Source: Flavobacterium sp. (GTDB lineage: Bacteria > Bacteroidota > Bacteroidia > Flavobacteriales > Flavobacteriaceae). Taken from it: a stretch of 64,000 nucleotides of DNA. Position 1 is the stretch's first letter. The number at the start of each line of letters is the position of its first letter. Made by a program: the position numbers and the translations under genes. Shown in pieces: positions 35,305 through 42,759 of this stretch. Under the pieces are notes generated by a model. That model searched no databases. It had not been told where the DNA came from and saw nothing but the letters and a program-made list of their open reading frames with translations. The stretch covers positions 98,527 to 162,526 of the forward strand of contig NZ_JAIXSL010000015.1 of assembly GCF_027484705.1 (NCBI RefSeq), read 5' to 3'.

Positions 35305-36900
35305 CTAAACTTCAAGTACTTTTCTTTTTTTAACAAGGATATAACCGGTCAGTAAACTCAAAAAGAAGATAGCGAGATAAGCAATATAATCACCGCTAAA
35401 GACATAAAAAGTCATGTCGGAGTTGAGGTGCACCGTTCCTTTCAAAGCAGTTTTCTCGCCGTATTTCGTTCTCGAAACAATGTCTCCTTTCTGATTGATG
35501 AACGCAGAAATTCCGGTGTTGGCGCTTCTGGCAATATCACGTCGGGTTTCTATGGCCCGTAAGGAAGCAAACGTCAGGTGTTGTTTGTGTCCTTGCGTTT
35601 CATTCCACCAGGCGTCATTGGTGATGATGGCTAAGAACTGCGCGTTGTTTTTGACGAAGCCGCTCACATATTCCCCATAAACCGACTCATAACAAATAAT
35701 CGGAGCTACTTTTGTGCCGTCGTTTGCGATGAATGGAATGCGTTCCTTTTGTGTGGTTTTGGTTGAAATTGTGCCGCCAAGATCCAGCATCACATTGCCT
35801 AAAAGTGGTTCGAGGATGCTTTTATAAGGAAGGTTTTCAATGCCGACTACCAATTTCGATTTGTAATATTTCTGGAAATCCGGCTGTTCATTGATAAACA
35901 AAGCAGCATTATAAAAATCAACCCACATGCCCGGGCGAAAAATATTCGAAGACGGGCTTACATCTTTCGGATCATAAATGAAATGATACGTGTCAATGCC
36001 CCACAATAGTTGGACTTTAGGATGTTTTGCGATATAATTCGTCATTAAGGCTCGGCTCGGTGAATTGTAAAACGCATCAAACGGAGCGCTTTCAGCCAAA
36101 ACAGTTTCAGGCGCAATGATGAATTCCGTTTTGGGCGTCACGAGTGAATCGGCCTGTTCTAAAAGCCCTTTGGTGATGATGAAATTCGGCGTGTCGTATT
36201 TTTCGGTGTACGGATCGACATTCGGTTGCAGCACAATGACTTCTTTAGTTTTGCCTTTGATTTCGTAGATGTTATAAATCCATAAAGAGAACACAATTGG
36301 CACGGCAATCATCAATATAACTTTCGGGAAAATCCTGAGGATTCCTGATTTCGCATTTTCAGCATTCGAGATGGCATAAAAGGCTACAACATTCGTCGCC
36401 AGAACCCATAGTGAACCGCCGAAAGCTCCTGTATATTCATACCATTGAATCCATTTTGGATTGTTCGCGAATACATTTCCTAAATTGAGCCAAGGCCACG
36501 AGAAATCCCAATTCAAATGGAATTTTTCAAAACTCAGCCACAAACAAACCAGGAAAAACAAACTCCATTTTGTGGCAATTCTTTTCGCTACAATATGGTA
36601 CATTAAGAACAAAACGCTCATCAGCAACGCATTGACCAAAACGGCAAAAAACATCCCGAATCCCGAAGCGTAATAAAGCCACCAGGTTGTGATCGCGTTC
36701 CAGGTTACGAAAGTAATGTAGGCACAAGCCCAAACCTTCAACTTCACTTTATAATAAGATTCGCGAAGTTGTTTCTCGGCCAATAATAACGGAATAAAAG
36801 CAAAGAAAATGAGCAATGGCGAACCATAAGTCGGCCAACTGCAGGCGAGCAAAAGCCCCGAAAGTACCGCAAGCAAAAATGGATTCAGCGCACTTTTCAT
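35305..36900 (-). CDS. lnt: Apolipoprotein N-acyltransferase
   Basis: This 531-aa inner-membrane enzyme adds the third acyl chain to lipoproteins. It has about seven hydrophobic segments in the first 200 residues and the last 30. Between them lies a nitrilase-like domain with the catalytic triad: Glu in IIAPETVLAES (about 262), Lys in GIENLPYKSIL (about 357) and Cys in ICYESVYGEY (about 403). The length is typical. The gene lies two bases after the upstream PorV-like gene on the same strand and is probably co-transcribed with it. Confidence 0.95.
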   Translation of the reverse strand: MKSALNPFLLAVLSGLLLACSWPTYGSPLLIFFAFIPLLLAEKQLRESYYKVKLKVWACAYITFVTWNAITTWWLYYASGFGMFFAVLVNALLMSVLFLMYHIVAKRIATKWSLFFLVCLWLSFEKFHLNWDFSWPWLNLGNVFANNPKWIQWYEYTGAFGGSLWVLATNVVAFYAISNAENAKSGILRIFPKVILMIAVPIVFSLWIYNIYEIKGKTKEVIVLQPNVDPYTEKYDTPNFIITKGLLEQADSLVTPKTEFIIAPETVLAESAPFDAFYNSPSRALMTNYIAKHPKVQLLWGIDTYHFIYDPKDVSPSSNIFRPGMWVDFYNAALFINEQPDFQKYYKSKLVVGIENLPYKSILEPLLGNVMLDLGGTISTKTTQKERIPFIANDGTKVAPIICYESVYGEYVSGFVKNNAQFLAIITNDAWWNETQGHKQHLTFASLRAIETRRDIARSANTGISAFINQKGDIVSRTKYGEKTALKGTVHLNSDMTFYVFSGDYIAYLAIFFLSLLTGYILVKKRKVLEV

Positions 36901-36901
36901 C

Positions 36902-37972
36902 TTATTGGAAAATACTCAAATCCACTTTGAGTGAAAAAATATTCGAGTATAAAGCCGCACTCTGGTTGCCCAAATCGGTCAGAGCATAATCAATCTGGAT
37001 GCCTTTGTATTTGAATCCCAAACCTACATTCGGCTGGAAACTCAATTTGGTGGTATTGTCTATTTGCGTCAGATTCTGGAAATTCCCAAAACCGGTGCGC
37101 AGGAAAACCAAATCCGTATATCCGAACTCAAAACCTACCGCCGGAGCGATGCTGACGAAGTCCGAAGCGATGATATCGTTGGTTTTGTAGAATTCCATGT
37201 TGAGGTTGATGGCGGGCATAAACGTATAATCGTAATCGTATTCGAATTTGCGTGAAATCCCGAATTGCGCTTTAGGCAAAGTGATTTCAGTGCTTTCTGG
37301 CAAATCCTGATTCTGACCTGCAACGGCATTTTGCACTTTCTTATATTCGTCCTCATCGATGTTCCAGATGTTGTAAGTCGTAGTGATGTCGCGCAGCATC
37401 AAGCCAATGTCCCAATTTTTTTTCTTGAATTTAAATCCAACATCGACACCAAATCCCCAAGAATTTGCGAATTTTCCAATCACACGGCGGATTACTTTGG
37501 CATTGACGCCGTATTGTAATCCATCTAAAGGCAATCTTCTGGCGTAAGAAAACGTAAATCCGTAATCGGCTGTCGAGAATTTGCTGATGCGGTTGTAATC
37601 GATGTTGCCCTGATCGTCGATGAGTTCGGTCGTATTCAAAATGTCATCGACCCCAAAACGGATCATCGAAATTCCGAACGCGCTACGATCATCAATGGGT
37701 TTGGCATAAGCCGCATAATCGTATTGCGCAATGTTGGCAAAGTAACTCGCGTGCATCAGAGCGACCTGGCCGCCTTCTTCCATATCGAGCAAACCCGCAG
37801 GATTCCAATAGCCGGAATTGACGTCATGCGTAGATCCAGTCACGGCATTGGCCATACCAAGCGCCGCGGCATCGACGCCAATATTCATAAATTCATTGGA
37901 GTATTTTCTGGTCGTTTGCGCCTGCACAGCCCAACACAACAGAAGAAAAATAAGTAGACTTTTTCGTTTCAA
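36902..37972 (-). CDS. PorV/PorQ-family outer-membrane beta-barrel protein (PorV2-like)
   Basis: This is a predicted outer-membrane barrel. After a short signal peptide ending near AVQAQ it shows the family start EFMNIGVDAAALGMANAVTG and NSGYWNPAGL, then repeated amphipathic strands with aromatic ends and a final FSLKVDLSIFQ. PorV and PorQ act in type IX secretion; PorV2-like paralogues have less clear roles. The reading frame can be extended to a TTG at 38011, but that codon sits inside a candidate -7 promoter box, so an in-frame TTG at 37972 (MKRKSLLIFLLL, about 356 aa) is preferred. No in-frame ATG exists near the start. Confidence 0.8.
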   Translation of the reverse strand: MKRKSLLIFLLLCWAVQAQTTRKYSNEFMNIGVDAAALGMANAVTGSTHDVNSGYWNPAGLLDMEEGGQVALMHASYFANIAQYDYAAYAKPIDDRSAFGISMIRFGVDDILNTTELIDDQGNIDYNRISKFSTADYGFTFSYARRLPLDGLQYGVNAKVIRRVIGKFANSWGFGVDVGFKFKKKNWDIGLMLRDITTTYNIWNIDEDEYKKVQNAVAGQNQDLPESTEITLPKAQFGISRKFEYDYDYTFMPAINLNMEFYKTNDIIASDFVSIAPAVGFEFGYTDLVFLRTGFGNFQNLTQIDNTTKLSFQPNVGLGFKYKGIQIDYALTDLGNQSAALYSNIFSLKVDLSIFQ

Positions 37973-38008
37973 AGCAATTTTGTTTTCAAACCTGAGTTTG
38001 ATTTTCGT

Positions 38009-38016
38009 CAAAAATA
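38009..38016 (-). promoter_or_regulatory. Bacteroidetes -7 box upstream of PorV2-like gene
   Basis: On the minus strand this reads TATTTTTG, a match to TAnnTTTG. It overlaps the most upstream possible TTG start codon of the PorV2-like gene, so transcription would begin after that codon and favour the later TTG at 37972. No -33 element was recognised. Confidence 0.4.
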
Positions 38017-38102
38017 TACAATTTTATTGAGCTTATTTCTTCCGATTCCTAAATATAGATTTAAAAACCGGTGGAAAAAATAAATCTCTACTAAAAACGT
38101 AC

Positions 38103-38130
38103 TTGTCTTTAAGTTATTGTACTAAATTTG
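38103..38130 (+). promoter_or_regulatory. Bacteroidetes-type promoter for pssA
   Basis: A -33-like TTG (38103-38105) and a -7 box TAAATTTG (38123-38130) are separated by 17 bases, within the accepted range. The -7 box lies 20 bases before the pssA ATG at 38150. Confidence 0.65.
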
Positions 38131-38149
38131 TTTTTCAAAAATTTTCAAA

Positions 38150-38833
38150 ATGCAAATCAGAAAACACGTCCCGAATACCATTACTTTATTGAACTTATTT
38201 TGTGGTTGCATTGCCCTGGTGGCGATAGCGCGAGGTGATTTTTTTAACGCATTTATATTTGTCTGCTTAGGCATTTTTCTCGATTTTTTTGATGGATTTT
38301 TCGCGAGGCTTTTTAAGGTTTCGAGCCCATTAGGCTTACAACTTGATTCGCTTGCTGACATGATTACGAGCGGCGTGGTCCCTGGTTATGTGATGTATTC
38401 GATGCTTAACTCGGTTACCGAAAATTCGTATTTGCCTTTCGTTGGTTTTGTCATTACGCTTGGGGCTTGCTATCGTCTGGCGAATTTCAATATCGATGAA
38501 AGACAAACTGATTCCTTCATAGGATTGCCGACGCCTGCGAACGCTTTATTTTTCCTAAGCCTGCCTTTGATTTCGGGTTTTGAGTTGCTCACGAATGCAG
38601 GTTTTTTAATTGCGCTTACTTTGTTGAGTGCGTACATTATGAATGCAGAAATCCCGTTATTTTCATTAAAAATCAAGAAACTCAACTTCAAGGACAATGC
38701 GCTGCAAATTTCGTTTCTTTTGTTGTCTGTTTTGCTGTTGGTCGCTTTTCAGTTTCTGGGCATACCCTTAGTGATTTTGATGTATGTACTACTTTCGATC
38801 ATCAACAACCAATGGCTTAAAAAAGCCGCTTGA
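38150..38833 (+). CDS. pssA: CDP-diacylglycerol--serine O-phosphatidyltransferase
   Basis: This 227-aa membrane enzyme makes phosphatidylserine, the precursor of phosphatidylethanolamine. The CDP-alcohol phosphotransferase motif is complete: D-x2-DG-x2-AR-x8-G-x3-D-x3-D, visible from FFDGFFARLF (about residue 45) to GLQLDSLADM. About seven hydrophobic segments are present, and the size fits the subclass II enzymes of Gram-negative and Gram-positive bacteria. It overlaps the lysozyme-like gene by four bases. Confidence 0.95.
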   Translation: MQIRKHVPNTITLLNLFCGCIALVAIARGDFFNAFIFVCLGIFLDFFDGFFARLFKVSSPLGLQLDSLADMITSGVVPGYVMYSMLNSVTENSYLPFVGFVITLGACYRLANFNIDERQTDSFIGLPTPANALFFLSLPLISGFELLTNAGFLIALTLLSAYIMNAEIPLFSLKIKKLNFKDNALQISFLLLSVLLLVAFQFLGIPLVILMYVLLSIINNQWLKKAA

Positions 38834-39675
38834 TGATGAAGAAAAAACCGGTTCGCAAAAGAGCCACTTCCAAAAAAAATCCTTTAAAATCTAAAATATA
38901 TAGTGTTGTTTTAGGCGGATTGAGTGTACTTTTTTTAGGCGTCATCATCTGGCATTACCGCAGCGGGCTTGCTTATTACCTGGGTTTCAAATCGGATAAG
39001 GTTTTAAGCGACAAAGAAGAAAAGCGGCTCACCGATGTCAGGAATTATCAGGTTTTAAACTGTTACCGCGAGAAAGCTGTCGGTATTGATGTTTCGGAAT
39101 ATCAAGGAAAAATCAATTGGGATGAAGTGCATTGGGTCGAGAATAATTTCAGGCTTCAGTTCGTTTTCATCCGCGCCACCGTAGGAAAAAACAAAGTCGA
39201 TGCGCAATTTTCTGAGAACTGGAAAGGCGCGAAAAAAAAATTGATTTGCGGCGCTTACCATTATTACCGCCCGAATGAGAATTCACTCGAGCAAGCTAAT
39301 AATTTCATTAAAAATGTCAAGTTGCGTTTAGGTGATTTGCCTCCGGTACTCGACATTGAAGCAATGCCCAAAAACCAATCGATTGATAGTTTAAAAGTTG
39401 GTTTGAAACGCTGGCTCGAAAAAATTGATGCACACTATCAAGTGAAGCCCATCATTTACACGAATGAAAAATTCTACGAAGCTTTCTTGAAAGAAGAATT
39501 TAGCGATTATAAATTCTGGATCGCGAATTACAGTTTCTTCGATGAAACCCTACAAGACGACTGGCTCTTCTGGCAGTTTACGGAAAAAGCAACCGTGTCT
39601 GGCATTGACGGCAATGTTGATGTGAATATTTACAACGGAACTACAAAAATGCTGCAGTATCTGACGTTAAATTAA
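38830..39675 (+). CDS. GH25 family lysozyme, membrane-anchored
   Basis: This 281-aa protein has a basic N-terminus, a single membrane-spanning segment at about residues 20-42 and an extracytoplasmic GH25 domain. GIDVSEYQGKINW (about 85-97), FIRATVGKN, GAYHYYRP, VLDIEAMP (about 173-180, with the acidic catalytic pair) and FWQFTEKATVSGIDGNVDVN are family hallmarks. GH25 enzymes cleave the peptidoglycan glycan chain. Its ATG overlaps pssA by four bases, and its stop overlaps the convergent lptB stop. Confidence 0.9.
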   Translation: MMMKKKPVRKRATSKKNPLKSKIYSVVLGGLSVLFLGVIIWHYRSGLAYYLGFKSDKVLSDKEEKRLTDVRNYQVLNCYREKAVGIDVSEYQGKINWDEVHWVENNFRLQFVFIRATVGKNKVDAQFSENWKGAKKKLICGAYHYYRPNENSLEQANNFIKNVKLRLGDLPPVLDIEAMPKNQSIDSLKVGLKRWLEKIDAHYQVKPIIYTNEKFYEAFLKEEFSDYKFWIANYSFFDETLQDDWLFWQFTEKATVSGIDGNVDVNIYNGTTKMLQYLTLN

Positions 39676-40412
39676 AAATGAAGTTTCTTTTTGCGCAGCT
39701 CGAAGTTTTGTCCTAAATAGACGCGGCGCACCATTTCATCTTCGACCAATTCTTCGGGAATTCCGGCTTTTAGAATGCCACCTTCAAACATCAGATAAGT
39801 TTTGTCGGTAATGGCAAGCGTTTCCTGAACGTTGTGATCGGTAATCAGGATGCCGATGTTTTTGTCTTTGAGTTGCGCCACGATGCGCTGAATATCCTCA
39901 ACAGCCACAGGATCGACGCCTGCGAAAGGTTCGTCAAGCAGGATGAATTTTGGGTCGGTGGCCAAACAACGCGCAATTTCAGTACGACGACGCTCACCAC
40001 CGGACAATAAATCGCCGCGGTTGGTTCTGATGTGCTCTAATCCGAATTCGTCAATCAGCGATTCCATTTTGGCGATTTGATCGGCTTTCGGAAGTTTGGT
40101 GAGTTGCAATACGCTGAGAATGTTGTCTTCAATACTCAATTTTCTGAACACCGAAGCTTCCTGCGCCAGATAACCGATACCTTGCTGTGCTCTTTTATAC
40201 ATCGGATAGTTCGTGATGTCGAGATTGTCTAAGTGAATCGTTCCTGCATTGGGTTTCACAAGGCCTACAATCATGTAAAATGAAGTCGTTTTTCCTGCTC
40301 CATTTGGACCTAAAAGACCGACAATTTCCCCTTGGTTGACTTCTACAGAAATGCCTTTGACGACGCTTCTGCCTTTGTAAGTTTTGACTAAATTATCTGC
40401 TCTTAAAATCAT
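39672..40412 (-). CDS. lptB: LPS export ABC transporter ATPase
   Basis: This 246-aa ATPase of the Lpt bridge powers transfer of lipopolysaccharide from the inner to the outer membrane. It has Walker A GPNGAGKTTSFYMIVGL (about residues 36-52), a Q-loop region ending in IGYLAQEASVFRKLS, the signature LSGGERRRTEIARCLA, Walker B FILLDEPFAGVDP and the switch His in TDHNV. The ATG at 40412 is chosen because the upstream TTG-initiated extension to 40469 runs through a tandem repeat. It lies in the same direction as the AhpD-like, tatC and kdsD genes. Confidence 0.94.
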   Translation of the reverse strand: MILRADNLVKTYKGRSVVKGISVEVNQGEIVGLLGPNGAGKTTSFYMIVGLVKPNAGTIHLDNLDITNYPMYKRAQQGIGYLAQEASVFRKLSIEDNILSVLQLTKLPKADQIAKMESLIDEFGLEHIRTNRGDLLSGGERRRTEIARCLATDPKFILLDEPFAGVDPVAVEDIQRIVAQLKDKNIGILITDHNVQETLAITDKTYLMFEGGILKAGIPEELVEDEMVRRVYLGQNFELRKKKLHF

Positions 40413-40425
40413 TTTCTTTAAGGTA

Positions 40426-40457
40426 CTGAGGTTCTGAGTTGCTGAGGTTCTGAGTTG
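40426..40457. repeat. Two perfect tandem copies of a 16-base repeat
   Basis: CTGAGGTTCTGAGTTG occurs twice in direct tandem just upstream of lptB. A second 11-base direct repeat (AATTATCAATT at 40538-40548 and 40552-40562) lies nearby and extends into the end of the next gene. Similar low-complexity strings are common in Flavobacterium intergenic DNA. No function is evident. Confidence 0.75.
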
Positions 40458-40556
40458 GAATCCGTACAAATAAACGAATTATCGTGGGAACTGAGGATGA
40501 GTTTAACCAATTATTAATGGATTCGTTTTTAATTATAAATTATCAATTGTTAATTA

Positions 40557-40901
40557 TCAATTATTCTCAAGCGCTTCCCAAAATTCGTAAGCTCTTCTGA
40601 GATGAGGAATGACAATGGTTCCGCCGACTAAAGTGGCAATGCCCATGGCTTCCATCATTTCTTCTTTGGTGATGCCTTCTTTGTAGGAAGTTTCGAGATG
40701 GTATTTGATGCAGTCATCACAGCGCAACACCGTCGAAGCTACCAAGCCCAGTAGTTCTTTGGTTTTGACATCGAGCGCGCCTTCTGCGTAAGCATTGGTG
40801 TCGAGGTTGAAAATCCGTTTGACAATCTTGTTGTTATCGGCGAGCAACTTTTCGTTCATTTTCGCACGATAATCATTGAATTCCTGTACTAAATCAGCCA
40901 T
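40557..40901 (-). CDS. AhpD-like carboxymuconolactone decarboxylase family protein
   Basis: This 114-aa small helical protein has the redox CxxC motif in RCDDCIKYHLETSYKEGITKEEMMEAMG (about residues 58-85), followed by the family GGTIVIPHLRRA. The family includes alkylhydroperoxidase partners and lactone decarboxylases. The CxxC form with a following His points to the AhpD-like redox group. It overlaps tatC by eight bases and likely shares its transcript. Confidence 0.87.
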   Translation of the reverse strand: MADLVQEFNDYRAKMNEKLLADNNKIVKRIFNLDTNAYAEGALDVKTKELLGLVASTVLRCDDCIKYHLETSYKEGITKEEMMEAMGIATLVGGTIVIPHLRRAYEFWEALENN

Positions 40902-41709
40902 TTTCTTTGAGTCGTTTTTTATAAACCAGCACCGATAAAAGAATGCTGACTTCGTAGATTAATAACATTGGGATGGCCACAATCAATTGGCTCACTACAT
41001 CAGGAGGCGTAACAATCGCGGCAACAATTAAGATCAGTACCACAGCATATTTCCAGTATTTTCGTAAAAAGGCTGGCGTCACCAATCCGAGTTTTGTAAG
41101 GAAAAAAATGATGATTGGCAATTCGAAAAACAAACCGCTTGCCAGAATACTGGTTTTAAACATGCCGATGTAGGATTCGAGGGTGAATTGGTTCTTGACG
41201 ACCGCGCTCACGGAAAATGTCGCGACGAAATTGACCGACATAGGAATGACTACAAAGTATCCGAAAATTACGCCCATAAAGAACAACAAAGACGAGAAAA
41301 AGATGAATACGCGGACGCCTTTTCGCTCTTTTTCATACAAGGCCGGGCTGATGAAATTCCAAACCTGCCATAAGATGTATGGGAAACTCATTACGAAACC
41401 GGCCAACAAACACATCCAGACGAACATATTGACCTGACCTTCCATTTCGGTATTCTGGATGATGAACGGCAGATCTTCGATACAGATGCTGTCAGCAAAA
41501 CCTAATCGGTGTGAAAGTTCACAGAAATAACGGTAAGTAAAAAAACTGGAACGTGTTGGCCCAAAGATGATCACGTCGAAAAGATAATCGCTTACAAAAT
41601 AAGTCCCGAAAGCCATGACGATGATCGCAATGGTACTGCGGACCAACAACCATCGCAATTCCTCGAGATGGTCTAAAAACGACATTTCGTTAAGATTTTT
41701 CTTTGCCAT
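40894..41709 (-). CDS. tatC: Sec-independent (Tat) translocase subunit TatC
   Basis: This 271-aa inner-membrane protein with six hydrophobic segments shows the signature N-terminus SFLDHLEELRWLLVRS and the cytoplasmic/periplasmic loop FVWMCLLAGFVMSFPYILWQVWNFISPALYEKERK. A long loop between the first two helices carries two Cys (residues about 63-77). It binds twin-arginine signal peptides. Partner TatA is not in the window. Its ATG overlaps the end of kdsD by one base. Confidence 0.95.
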   Translation of the reverse strand: MAKKNLNEMSFLDHLEELRWLLVRSTIAIIVMAFGTYFVSDYLFDVIIFGPTRSSFFTYRYFCELSHRLGFADSICIEDLPFIIQNTEMEGQVNMFVWMCLLAGFVMSFPYILWQVWNFISPALYEKERKGVRVFIFFSSLLFFMGVIFGYFVVIPMSVNFVATFSVSAVVKNQFTLESYIGMFKTSILASGLFFELPIIIFFLTKLGLVTPAFLRKYWKYAVVLILIVAAIVTPPDVVSQLIVAIPMLLIYEVSILLSVLVYKKRLKENG

Positions 41710-42674
41710 TATACAATCCCTTCTTTTAGAATGTCGTGTAAGTGCAATATGCCTTTATATTCGCCATTGTCGGCAACTACGATTTGCGTGATGGAATTAT
41801 CTTCGAGAATGTTGAACGCATCCACCACCATCGCATCGGATGCAATCATTTTCGGGTTTTTGGTCATGATGTCGCGCGCCGTTACATCATTTAACGTGTC
41901 TCGGTCGGCAAGCATTCTACGAATGTCGCCATCGGTAATGATCCCAACGACTTTGTTATTTTCAATCACTGCCGTTACGCCAAGACGTTTTTCGGAGATC
42001 TCAAATATCACTTTTTTGATCGGTGTATCGAGGCTGACGGAAGGTTTGAGCGCATTGTTGAGCATGTCTTTCACACGAAGCAACAGTTTTTTTCCAAGTG
42101 CGCCGCCGGGATGGTATTTGGCAAAATCCTCGGCTTTGAAATCGCGTATTTCCATGAGGCAAACCGCTAAAGCATCGCCAATAACTAGTTGTGCTGTGGT
42201 GCTGTTGGTTGGAGCGAGATTGTTCGGACAGGCTTCAGCATCTATGGTGGTATTCAATACCAAATCAGAAGATTTAGCGAGGAACGAAGTCATGTTGCCA
42301 GTAATGGCGATTAAACTGCTGCCATAATTTTTTAAGAATGGAACTAATATTTTGATTTCGGGGCTGTTGCCGCTTTTGGAAATACAAATCACTACATCGT
42401 CTTTCTGGATCATTCCCAAATCGCCGTGGATGGCTTCCGAGGCGTGAAGAAACAGCGAAGGCGTTCCCGTAGAATTCATCGTGGCGACAATCTTCTGGGC
42501 GATGATCGCGCTTTTTCCGATGCCGGTCACAATCAGTCTGCCTTTAGAATGGAATATCGTTTCTACAGCTTCAACGAACTGATCATCGAGGAAATCGACG
42601 AGCTTTTTTATAGAGGCACTTTCCGACAGTATTGCTTTTTTGGCGGCCGCCAATATATTTTCTTTTGTAATCAA
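41709..42674 (-). CDS. kdsD: KpsF/GutQ-type arabinose-5-phosphate isomerase
   Basis: This 322-aa enzyme makes arabinose 5-phosphate for Kdo, a core sugar of lipopolysaccharide. An N-terminal SIS domain (IVTGIGKSAIIAQKIVATMNSTG, CISKSGNSPEIKIL, DFAKYHPGGALGKKLL) is followed by two CBS domains (about residues 200-320). No ATG lies near the start; TTG at 42674 (ITKENILAAAKKAI) fits the family start. The upstream extension to a TTG at 42731 lacks family similarity. It is the first gene of a kdsD-tatC-ahpD-like-lptB group and diverges from recQ. Confidence 0.9.
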   Translation of the reverse strand: MITKENILAAAKKAILSESASIKKLVDFLDDQFVEAVETIFHSKGRLIVTGIGKSAIIAQKIVATMNSTGTPSLFLHASEAIHGDLGMIQKDDVVICISKSGNSPEIKILVPFLKNYGSSLIAITGNMTSFLAKSSDLVLNTTIDAEACPNNLAPTNSTTAQLVIGDALAVCLMEIRDFKAEDFAKYHPGGALGKKLLLRVKDMLNNALKPSVSLDTPIKKVIFEISEKRLGVTAVIENNKVVGIITDGDIRRMLADRDTLNDVTARDIMTKNPKMIASDAMVVDAFNILEDNSITQIVVADNGEYKGILHLHDILKEGIV

Positions 42675-42759
42675 AACTGTATGTTTAAAATTTGCGTGTG
42701 TAAAAGAAAGTTGTATCTTTATGTGATGCAAATTTATATAAAAATACCATTAACACAGA

